In this document: piece after piece, positions 19,658 through 28,010 of the stretch | Position numbering within the stretch: the stretch's first letter is position 1 | How the letters are laid out: every line of letters begins with the position of its first letter | Origin: Verrucomicrobiota bacterium | GTDB lineage: Bacteria > Verrucomicrobiota > Verrucomicrobiia > Palsa-1439 | Assembly: GCA_003152315.1 (NCBI GenBank) | Contig: PLZV01000033.1 | Span: 39,689 to 103,688, forward strand | Length of the DNA: 64,000 bases | Reading direction: 5' to 3' | Notes under the pieces: model-generated | What the model saw: only the letters and a program-made list of their open reading frames with translations | The model's database searches: none | What the model was told of the DNA's origin: nothing | Program-made: the position numbers and the translations under genes

Positions 19658-19927
19658 GCTGGCTAGGCCGTTGGATTACTCGTTCGGCCAGCTACCCAGC
19701 CGACCAATAAGAAGGCGCAGACGAAGAAGCGGCGCACTTTTATGACACCGGGAGTGATCTCTCCCCTTTCCACCGCTTGCCAGAGAGCCTGGTTGAGGCG
19801 CTGGTAGGTAGCCAGATAACCGGGGACGAACGTGACTCCGATCAGCCCGAATGCCTGTTCGAGCGCCGTGCCTTCCGCGCGTTCGAAGTCAAAGAGCGTG
19901 CCGTCGGCATGGAACAAGAGCCACTCT
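19658..19927 (-). pseudogene. Chimeric ORF: HAD hydrolase N-terminus fused to 3' end of the 12398-12625 gene
   Basis: ORF 19663-19917 = DGTLFDFERAEGTALEQAFGLIGVTFVPGYLATYQRLNQALWQAVERGEITPG + FFVCAFLLVGWVAGRTSNPTA. Confidence 0.85.
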
Positions 19928-19957
19928 GCTAACGACCCGACACTAATTCCTGCTTGT

Positions 19958-22138
19958 TTACTTCACAGGCTGGAAGTCTTTGTGCCCCGTCTGCCAGAGG
20001 AGGAAGGCGGATTGGCCCGCGAAGTTTTTGAAGGTGACATTCTTCTCCTCCGTGAAGTGGCCGTTGTCGTAGTTCACCTTCATCAGAATGGGATTGCCCG
20101 AGGCCGTTGCGGCCTGCAAGGCAGCCACGAACTTGCCAGGTTCCCAGGCTGTGACTCGGGGATCATTCCAGCCACCCACACCCATAACCGCCGGGTACTT
20201 CACACCATTCTGGACGTGCTGGACCCCATCCATCTCGAACAGGGCCTGGCACTCAACGGGGTCTTTCACGGTGCCAAATTCCGGCGTGTTGACCGGACCA
20301 TTGGGCGAGAACTCCAGTCGCATCGCGTTCGCGCACCCGACGTTGCAAACGGCGGCAGCAAATAAATCCGGGCGTTCCGTGATGGCACGGCTGATCAGGA
20401 TTCCGCCAGCGCTGGTGCCGGTTCCGGCGAGCTTCTGGGGACTGGTATATCCCTTCTTTACGAGGTACTCCGCGCAGGAAATGAAGTCCTTCCAGGTGTT
20501 GGGCTTGGTCGTCTTGTAACCGGCCTTGTACCAGGCCTCGCCCTTTTCGCCACCGCCCCGGGGGTGCGCGATGGCAAGCACCACACCTCGGAGTGCCACT
20601 GAATTGCGAATACTGAAGTTCGGAGTGGCACTGCTCCCATAAGCGCCATAGCCAGTGAGGATACAGCAGTTTGACCCGTCCAGCGGAATACCCTTCTTGT
20701 AAATGATGGAGAGCGGGATCAGGGTGCCGTCGTGACCGGGCGCTTCAACTTCTTCGGAGACGAGGTTCTCAAAGCCGGGATACGAGACATCCGCATTGAA
20801 AATGCTCTTTGCGAAGGTGTCCTTCTGCGCATCGAAATCATAGATCGTCAAGGGAGAGATCCAGGAGGTGATAGACACCAGGCAACGATCCGTTTTCCAA
20901 TCCGGACAACTGACGTTCACGGTCCCGGATGCCGGGAGTTTGATCTCGGCGGTCTTGCCGGTGGTGAGGTCATATTTCACGAGGCGACAGACAACCCCAT
21001 TGGAGTACACGATGAGGAGGTAGTGCTTGCTCTTCGTGAAGTACCGGATGGTGTCAGCCCCCTCGGGAACCACGGTCTCGGCGTGTTCCCAGTCAGGATG
21101 CTTTACGTCTGTTCGAACAACCTTGTACTTTGGCGCACCCGTATGGGTGACGGCATAGACGTGATCCCGGTAGAACGCGAACCCTCGGACCAGATTGTCC
21201 GGGCGTTTACACAGGACATCCCATTTGATTTTCGTGTGCTTCAGTTCGGAGATGGGAGCATAGAAAATCCGCAGCTCGCTTTGTACGGTTTCCGCGGATC
21301 CGACCATGTAGTCGGGGTATGATTCATCAACGGAAGCACCCGGAATCTCCTTGGCGGTGATCCCCAGTTCAGGGTTGCTCTCGTTGCTGAAGATATCGAC
21401 GTCCGTGCTGGCCTCGGTGCCGAGCCTGTGCACTTTGGTTTTGCGGTTCAGTTCGATTTCGAGACTCTTGATGTCAGCAACCTTGCCAGCGTCATAGAAT
21501 AGAGACTTGTTGTCCCTCATCCACCCATGGGGCCCGTAGGAAGGGTAGATGCTCTCAGGCAGCAGGGTTCCCCGTTCCACGTCCAATACACGGATCTCCG
21601 ACCATTCAGCGCCGCCCGAAGAAAGCCCCATGGCGACGTATTTCCCGTCCCACGAAGGGACTATGCTTTGGATGGTCGTGGTCACTCCGGTTTTATACGT
21701 GGCGGGATCGAAAAGCAGTTTTTCCGTCCCATTCCAACCTTGACGACAATAGAGTTTGCCCACGTTTTCGCCACCCAGAGTCTTCTTGTAGAAGACGCGG
21801 CCGTGTTCATACCGGATTCCCGAGTACTCCGCGGGTTTGAGTTTGTCCAACGCCAGCCATTCCTGCACCAGCGCATCCCTTCCCGGAATCTTTGCGAGCA
21901 GGCCATCCGTCAATTCCGCCTGGGCCTTGAACCAGGCATCGACATCCGTATCCTTCAGGTTCTCCAGCCAGCGGTAAGGATCATTGTAGGTCTTCCCAAA
22001 GTAGGTGTCCGACGCATCGACGGTCTTTGTCGGAGGATAGTTCCACTGGGCATGGCATGGCATGACAGCCAGGACTGGAAGGACGAAAAAAAGGAATCTC
22101 TTCATGATTGATAGTATTACCTTTGACAATGCCGACAA
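19958..22138 (-). CDS. Prolyl oligopeptidase family serine peptidase (S9A)
   Basis: YPPTKTVDASDTYFGKTYNDPYRWLENL, GYGAYGSSATPNFS, GTGTSAGGILI catalytic Ser, DNGHF catalytic His region. Confidence 0.93.
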   Translation of the reverse strand: MSALSKVILSIMKRFLFFVLPVLAVMPCHAQWNYPPTKTVDASDTYFGKTYNDPYRWLENLKDTDVDAWFKAQAELTDGLLAKIPGRDALVQEWLALDKLKPAEYSGIRYEHGRVFYKKTLGGENVGKLYCRQGWNGTEKLLFDPATYKTGVTTTIQSIVPSWDGKYVAMGLSSGGAEWSEIRVLDVERGTLLPESIYPSYGPHGWMRDNKSLFYDAGKVADIKSLEIELNRKTKVHRLGTEASTDVDIFSNESNPELGITAKEIPGASVDESYPDYMVGSAETVQSELRIFYAPISELKHTKIKWDVLCKRPDNLVRGFAFYRDHVYAVTHTGAPKYKVVRTDVKHPDWEHAETVVPEGADTIRYFTKSKHYLLIVYSNGVVCRLVKYDLTTGKTAEIKLPASGTVNVSCPDWKTDRCLVSITSWISPLTIYDFDAQKDTFAKSIFNADVSYPGFENLVSEEVEAPGHDGTLIPLSIIYKKGIPLDGSNCCILTGYGAYGSSATPNFSIRNSVALRGVVLAIAHPRGGGEKGEAWYKAGYKTTKPNTWKDFISCAEYLVKKGYTSPQKLAGTGTSAGGILISRAITERPDLFAAAVCNVGCANAMRLEFSPNGPVNTPEFGTVKDPVECQALFEMDGVQHVQNGVKYPAVMGVGGWNDPRVTAWEPGKFVAALQAATASGNPILMKVNYDNGHFTEEKNVTFKNFAGQSAFLLWQTGHKDFQPVK

Positions 22139-22148
22139 GCCCTTTTTG

Positions 22149-22382
22149 CGGGATTTTCCGCCCAGTCGAAGTCAAAGGGCGTGCCGTCGGCATCGAACAA
22201 GAGCCACTGATAACGTTGCATCAATGAATGATTGTTAAACGGATTGGCAGGTCAGGTAAAGGCAAGACGGAGCTTGGGTGGTGGGATAGAGTCTCCACCG
22301 AGAATATCAGCAATGGTGCGGCGCAAATCGGTGGGCGCTGAATGTGACGGCGGGAGTCAGGCGGTGAACCTGTTCACAAACC
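22149..22382. repeat. HAD-linked dispersed repeat, copy C
   Basis: gcgggattttccgcccagtcgaagtcaaagggcgtgccgtcggcatcgaacaagagccactgataacgttgcat...gttaaacggattggcaggtcaggtaaag. Confidence 0.85.
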
Positions 22383-22466
22383 GGGTTTGACTTCTCCTGG
22401 CGGGATCGTTCGAAAAACTTTCTGGCCAGTCAACGGTCACGCGGTATAGGCTCGCATCTCAGGCCG

Positions 22467-24044
22467 TTGAGAACAGAAACGTCATCAGATCAAAACCACT
22501 ACGACGCCATTGTCATCGGCTCCGGCATGGGCGGCCTTTCCGCCGCGAGTCTTCTGGTTCAGGAAAAGAAGTATCGAGTGCTCGTTCTGGAAAGGCATTT
22601 CAAGACAGGAGGATTCACCCACGCTTTTTCCCGGCCTGGCGGATATACCTGGGATGTTGGCCTCCACTATGTTGGGCAAATGGCCCCAGGCGATCAGATG
22701 AGAAACGCGTTTGACTATCTGACTCAAGGCAAAGTGAAGTGGAATCCGATGAAAGATCCATTCGAGATCTTTAGTTATCCGGGCTTTCAATTTGCTGTGA
22801 GTTCTGACTCCAGAGCCTATGAACAAGATCTCATCGCTTGTTTCCCTGAAGAAGACCGTGCCATTCAACGGTATTTTAAGGACATTAAATCAATTTCCCG
22901 ATACATGGTATCGCTCTTGTTGCCGAGGGTGCTGAGGCTCTTACTGTCCCCTATTTTCTTCCGCACTTCCCGTCTGGCAAAGCAAAGCCTTAGATCCGTG
23001 TTGGACAACAATTTCAAAGACCCTCGCCTCAAAGCGGTGCTGGCAAGTCAATGGGGGGATTATGGGCTTCCGCCTGGTCAAAGTTCATTTTTCATTCATG
23101 CAGTCATTGCCGAGCATTATCTGAACGGTGGATTTTACCCCGAGGGTGGCGCAGCAACGATTGCCAAATCGATTCAAGAGATTGTGGAATCCCGGTCCGG
23201 CCGATTTCTGCTGAACCACGAGGTCTCCGAGATTTTACTTGAGGGTCGAAAAGCCATCGGAGTCCGCGTTCGTTTAACAAATGGATCGACTGAAACCTAC
23301 TACGCCCCCGAGATCTATTCCGATGCAGGGGCTCAAACGACTTTCCTTAAACTATTGCCACCGGCGGTGGGATTGTCCTTCCGGAAAGAGCTCGAGGATG
23401 AAAAGCCCGGGTCCTCGTGTGTCACTCTTTATCTCGGACTAAAACACGATCCTTCTTCCCTTGGAATCCACGGGCAAAATTTCTGGATATACAGTGGCTG
23501 GGACCACGATGATACTTTTCGGAAGCGCAACGAGGTCGTTGATGGAAGGCCAAGCAGTTGCTATCTTTCATTCCCATCCAAGAAAGATCCGAAAGCCGTC
23601 TTTCATACGGCGGAGATCATCGCCCTTGTCGATTATGAGCCCTTCAAGCGGTGGACGGATTTGCCATGGAAAAACCGAAGTTCAGAATATGAAGAGCTGA
23701 AGAAGAAAATCTCGAAAGGCCTCGTTCAGTTGGTGGACAGTCAAGTGCCGGGGTTCTCCTCGAATATTGCTTATCAAGAGCTATCCACTCCGCTCACAGT
23801 TGAGCATTTCACCGGACACCCAAGAGGACAGATTTACGGATTTCCCGCCACGCCGGAACGACTCAGAAAGAATTATCTGACGGCACGAACTCCTATTGAG
23901 AATCTGTACCTGGTTGGTGCCGATGTCGGCGGGCATGGGATTGTGGGGGCAATGGTCGGTGGAATTCTTGGCGTCGCCGCCAAGCACGGGTTTTCACTTC
24001 TTTGGCGCGTGATGCGTGGCAAAATGCATCAAACGACTACCTGA
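22467..24044 (+). CDS. FAD-dependent phytoene desaturase/retinol saturase-like oxidoreductase
   Basis: YDAIVIGSGMGGLSAASLL dinucleotide-binding motif; GYTWDVGLHYVGQM; C-term NLYLVGADVGGHGIVGAMVGGI. Confidence 0.85.
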   Translation: MRTETSSDQNHYDAIVIGSGMGGLSAASLLVQEKKYRVLVLERHFKTGGFTHAFSRPGGYTWDVGLHYVGQMAPGDQMRNAFDYLTQGKVKWNPMKDPFEIFSYPGFQFAVSSDSRAYEQDLIACFPEEDRAIQRYFKDIKSISRYMVSLLLPRVLRLLLSPIFFRTSRLAKQSLRSVLDNNFKDPRLKAVLASQWGDYGLPPGQSSFFIHAVIAEHYLNGGFYPEGGAATIAKSIQEIVESRSGRFLLNHEVSEILLEGRKAIGVRVRLTNGSTETYYAPEIYSDAGAQTTFLKLLPPAVGLSFRKELEDEKPGSSCVTLYLGLKHDPSSLGIHGQNFWIYSGWDHDDTFRKRNEVVDGRPSSCYLSFPSKKDPKAVFHTAEIIALVDYEPFKRWTDLPWKNRSSEYEELKKKISKGLVQLVDSQVPGFSSNIAYQELSTPLTVEHFTGHPRGQIYGFPATPERLRKNYLTARTPIENLYLVGADVGGHGIVGAMVGGILGVAAKHGFSLLWRVMRGKMHQTTT

Positions 24045-24047
24045 AGC

Positions 24048-24092
24048 TCAGGTAAGGTCAAAGCGAACCTCGGGTGGTGAGGAGAGCCTCTA
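24048..24092. repeat. HAD-linked dispersed repeat, partial copy H
   Basis: tcaggtaaggtcaaagcgaacctcgggtggtgaggag. Confidence 0.6.
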
Positions 24093-24146
24093 CTGCGTCA
24101 ACCAAATGCAGAATGAAGAGATGTGACGCCAAAGTCCCATTTGTAG

Positions 24147-24446
24147 TCAGGGTATGCTGACCAAAGGAGACGCGACGATGACGGCAGATGCCTCGGGCAC
24201 GGACTCGGTTTCATCGGCGAATTCGTACCCGAGCTTGCCCTCGCTGATTTCCTTCAGCGCGATATCGGAGAACTCCATCCACGCAGCCGTCTGCGTGAGA
24301 GCGCGATGCCCCTGCACGAGTTGGCGGACACGCCTTCTTACCACATTGATAAGCAACTCGGGGCTGGGAATGCGTAGCAGCGCAGCCTCCAAGAAGGTAT
24401 TTTTGATCCGTAAAGGGAGTTTGACTGGCACGGAAACCGGTTCCAT
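24147..24446 (-). CDS. RNA polymerase omega subunit (RpoZ)-like protein
   Basis: LLINVVRRRVRQLVQGHRALTQ...DIALKEISEGKLGYEF resembles the RpoZ core. Confidence 0.6.
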   Translation of the reverse strand: MEPVSVPVKLPLRIKNTFLEAALLRIPSPELLINVVRRRVRQLVQGHRALTQTAAWMEFSDIALKEISEGKLGYEFADETESVPEASAVIVASPLVSIP

Positions 24447-24663
24447 AGAGAAGCCTTCTTTTACTTTCTGCCACGAACCTTGGGCGGCCTAATCGACCGC
24501 CCCCAACTCATGGCGTGGTTTGAACAGTTAACGAAATGTCACGGTACAGCCTTTGGCGGTCAGCAACAAGCACACAATGAGTCAAGATACGCCTTGTCGT
24601 ACAATGACCACCATGGGGTAAACACCCCATGGCGTCCCGCCGCTGGTTTACGTAGTTTGGAGC

Positions 24664-24870
24664 GTGACTGAAATAAAGGGCACCAAGCCCGCCTCTGAAA
24701 TTAGCCCGAAACGAAGCCCTGAAGAGCGCAACATCCGCAAACAGCTCGGCAAGGTGCGCCGCTATCTCGCCGCATCGACGAATCCCAATATGCGGAATTC
24801 ATGGGAAAGCAAAATCGTGATCTATAAAGCGCAACTGGTAAAGGCTGAGGCCCGCGCTCGGTTCGGGTAG
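24664..24870 (+). CDS. Hypothetical small basic protein
   Basis: 68 aa, GTG start; no family recognised. Confidence 0.3.
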   Translation: MTEIKGTKPASEISPKRSPEERNIRKQLGKVRRYLAASTNPNMRNSWESKIVIYKAQLVKAEARARFG

Positions 24871-25657
24871 GCATTCGACGCGGCTGGCGCATGGTGCGGT
24901 GGTCTGAAATGGTTGGAACGGCTCGGCGACGCCTGGCTCAAGCTCCTCGTTTTTGAGCCTGCTTACCGAAGCGCTGAAAAAACAGCTTTTCGTATTGCTT
25001 CTTCCAGGACTGTGGAGGCGCCAGGCAAATGTTGTCCTTCCGGACAAACGCGCAGACCCCCGGAAGGGAATGCTTGGCACAAACGCTTGGATTTGTATGA
25101 CGACAACCGTGAGTTTGGTTTTCGCTGTCGAGCGGATGTAGCAGGGCGTGAAAAGCCAGCTTTTGGTCTTTCTTGACAAGATGTTCAATCATTCAATCAC
25201 TTCTTCTGTATTAGCCCGTTGATGTGACCATTGTACCCGTCTTTCCAACTGTTGGCAATGCGCGCCCCATATTGCCGCCGTTGTCTCGCCGAGTATGCTG
25301 GCGGTTGCATTCCCTGGATCAAGGCGTAGAATTGCAGTGGAGAGCCGAGCCGTTCTCTCAGTACGTTGTTTAGGGGATCAATCCCCCCCTGCGTCATCCT
25401 GATGATGCATGGACTGCTGATGACAAGCCTCGACTCTCCTCTTGTTTGACCCCTGATCCCCGCCGCCGAGACTGCCAGGAAACTATCGGTTGCTATTCCC
25501 CCAATCAGGCTTATATTGCAGCGGAGAGTCGAGGGCAAGTTGAAGTTGCGGCGTAGAGCAGAGCAGTTCGAGCCTCGACTCTCCAATTTTTTACTGCCGT
25601 CGAAATCTCCCGCCGCCTGAACCCTCAACAAATCCGGCTCAATCCCTCCACTTTTTC

Positions 25658-25885
25658 CGGGATTTTCCGCGCGGTCGAAGTCAAAGAGCGTGCCGTCGGC
25701 ATCGGGCACGAGGCGCTGGAAACGGTGTATTGGTGAGTGAGAAACGGATTGGCGGGCCGAGTGAAGTTGAATCGGAGCTCGGGTGGTGGGAAGAATCTCC
25801 GCCGAGAACATCAGCAATGGCGCGGTGTAAATCGGTGAGCGCGGAATGTGACATTAAGAGGCGGGAGGCGGGCCGGTTCATTGCG
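25658..25885. repeat. HAD-linked dispersed repeat, copy D
   Basis: cgggattttccgcgcggtcgaagtcaaagagcgtgccgtcggcatcg...gaaacggattggcgggccg...gagaacatcagcaatggcgcgg. Confidence 0.85.
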
Positions 25886-25955
25886 CGAATTGACAGAATG
25901 CAGGTAGCAGGACTACCCTCCGCTAAGGTAACTCGTCTTTGCCGAAAGGAACGAT

Positions 25956-27278
25956 ATGTCTCACACGACGCGATATGAGCTAATTGACCACGCACATGGT
26001 GAAGGTGCATTCGGGAAAATTCAGAAGCGACGAGACACACTCCTTGAGCGATTCGTAGCCGTAAAGACGCTGAAGCTATTCAAAGACGCAGGCGATCGGC
26101 AGCGCTTTATCAATGAGGCGAAAACCCTTGCGCGAATGTCCCATCCGAATGTTCCGGCAATTTATGACGTAGAGTTTCTTGATGAGGAGATGAGTATCTA
26201 TTTCGAATATATTGATGGCAACAATGTCCGCCATGCCATTAACGAAAAAAGGATTCCGACAGTAGAGCATGCTCGTCGATGGTTTACCCAGATAGCCTCC
26301 GCGCTATCGCATGCCCACAGCCTTGGAATTATCCATCGCGACATTAAGCCGGACAACATCGTCATTTCCCCGGATAATATGGCAGCAACACTGGTGGATT
26401 TTGGGATTGCCCTAACTAGCGCCGACGCTAAACGACTTACAGGAAGCGGATACGTTATCGGAACACCGACCTACATGTCGCCAGAGCAAGCAGAGGGCTT
26501 GGATTTAGACGGTCGCTCTGACCTGTACTCGCTAGGTATCACTCTTTACGAAACTCTAGCGGGGCACCTACCTCATCCTGGTGACTACAATGATTTGTCC
26601 GATTTGAATGAGGCTATACCTCCAGCGGTTGATGAATTGATAAAGAAATGCCTCATTAAGGATAGAACCCATCGCATAGCTTCTGCGGAGATTTTCGCTG
26701 ATGCACTTCGAGCCAGCATTCGCACTGATGTTCCTCTTTCGAGCCTCCTGACAGATGCACGTCTGCATGAAATACTCGCCGCACTTGCTCAACTTTCAGC
26801 AGAAGACTTCCATGGCAAACCCCGCGGACAGCGCCTGCTGATAATAAATCGGTTGAAGGATCTTGTACGCACCGACAGGCAAGAGCTGCGCACCGCCACT
26901 GGCGATCTCATCGTACATCTTCTTCGGCTGGCAACATTGGAGCCGCCTTCAGATTTTCAACCAGTTGTTGAATTTGCTTTTTTGTGGGGCTTCGACAAAG
27001 TCTTTACGGAGAGCTGGCAGGGCGATCAGGATGTTCGTGACATGTTGGCTGAAACCGCAAAAACTGCAAACATGGATGCACACGAAGTCATATCTTCCGT
27101 GTATTTGCGCCACGTGAAGGAAAAGAACCTGGCAGAGCTTCCCGGGGGATGGTATCACCACGACTTGCGAAGGATCATTGTTGCGCTTCTGGCCAATCCG
27201 AATTGTGGAGACATCGCAGGTGATCTCGCCGCGTTTTACAACAAATTGAACGAGGAAACCCACAAGGCTAGCGGTTGA
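25956..27278 (+). CDS. Serine/threonine protein kinase (Pkn-type) with uncharacterised C-terminal region
   Basis: VAVKTLK, HRDIKPDNIVIS, LVDFGIAL, GTPTYMSPEQAEG, DLYSLGITLYETLAG; no TM segment evident. Confidence 0.92.
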   Translation: MSHTTRYELIDHAHGEGAFGKIQKRRDTLLERFVAVKTLKLFKDAGDRQRFINEAKTLARMSHPNVPAIYDVEFLDEEMSIYFEYIDGNNVRHAINEKRIPTVEHARRWFTQIASALSHAHSLGIIHRDIKPDNIVISPDNMAATLVDFGIALTSADAKRLTGSGYVIGTPTYMSPEQAEGLDLDGRSDLYSLGITLYETLAGHLPHPGDYNDLSDLNEAIPPAVDELIKKCLIKDRTHRIASAEIFADALRASIRTDVPLSSLLTDARLHEILAALAQLSAEDFHGKPRGQRLLIINRLKDLVRTDRQELRTATGDLIVHLLRLATLEPPSDFQPVVEFAFLWGFDKVFTESWQGDQDVRDMLAETAKTANMDAHEVISSVYLRHVKEKNLAELPGGWYHHDLRRIIVALLANPNCGDIAGDLAAFYNKLNEETHKASG

Positions 27279-27336
27279 GCGATTTCTCACTTCATCAATT
27301 GCAGTCTATTGGCAGCACCAAAACCGGAGCCACTGA

Positions 27337-27858
27337 ATTAGGATAACCAGTCCTCTCATACTCGGCGGACCTTCGGGAGTCGGGAAGACAAGCTTCTGCA
27401 AATTCCTTGAAGGAACCGGGTGGTTGTATCTGGAGGCTGACCAATATCCAAAAGACGGAATAAATGAATTGGGCCTCCGCTTTTCATGGGATCTGTTTTG
27501 GAATAATCACGATCCACATAATCTTGCAGGGGAACTCGTAGACCGGCGCACTACAGGCCAGAATGGGGGCGTTGTACTGTCTCTGCCCAGTCTGGCCATC
27601 GCAGGAGAAAGGCATCTTGCTGCAGCCAAGAATATCCTGACAATCCGGTTTTTATGGGGCGATCCTAAGTTCTGTCTGAATTCCTTTCTTGAAAGGGAAC
27701 AGAGAGATGGTCGCCATTTCGATGCCGTCCACTGGCATAAGAACAATGATGGGGCTTTCGACATTCTTTCCAAGTCCCTATACGCACCATACCGGCGTGT
27801 CGTATTCGCATCTGACGGAAAACGAATACGGTGGGAAGACGTACTTCAAAAGCTGTGA
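27337..27858 (+). CDS. P-loop NTPase/kinase-like protein (AAA_33/zeta-like), start codon unclear
   Basis: Frame open upstream of the supplied TTG start: IRITSPLILGGPSGVGKTSFCKFLEGTGWLYLEADQYPKDG; Walker A GGPSGVGKTS lies upstream of 27424. Confidence 0.65.
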   Translation: MRITSPLILGGPSGVGKTSFCKFLEGTGWLYLEADQYPKDGINELGLRFSWDLFWNNHDPHNLAGELVDRRTTGQNGGVVLSLPSLAIAGERHLAAAKNILTIRFLWGDPKFCLNSFLEREQRDGRHFDAVHWHKNNDGAFDILSKSLYAPYRRVVFASDGKRIRWEDVLQKL

Positions 27859-27947
27859 GCCACCGCCGCAGGCCGATCTCACGGTTGTCGACCACCCATG
27901 CGGAAGGATGCGTCCCGTAAATAGTAAAGCGTTGACCCCCGTTAATT

Positions 27948-28010
27948 GATAAACGGATTGGCGAGCGTTGAACATGACCTCAAGAGTCAGGAATTGACGC
28001 TGTTCACCAG
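27948..28010. repeat. HAD-linked dispersed repeat, internally deleted copy G
   Basis: gataaacggattggcgagcgttgaacatgacctcaagagtcagg...ctgttcacc. Confidence 0.6.

Noticed and set aside
24611-24632. CCATGGGG-taaaca-CCCCATGG palindrome as terminator
   Set aside because: Stable hairpin but no following T-run and no adjacent gene end; kept only as an unexplained hairpin.
24799-25188. Minus-strand ORFs in 24.8-25.2 kb as genes
   Set aside because: Overlapping ORFs in several frames with no signal of a protein family; composition suggests non-coding or remnant DNA.
25197-25817. 206-aa ORF containing DADGTLFDF as a functional HAD protein
   Set aside because: Only the N-terminal motif from repeat copy D is HAD-like; the remainder is unrelated sequence, so it is a repeat-derived artefact.
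16881-28010. Classical integron cassette array
   Set aside because: No integrase gene, repeats are about 200 bp and include HAD coding sequence, gene orientations mixed, no consistent GTTRRRY/RYYYAAC core pairs; GTTAAAC in copies A and C alone is insufficient.
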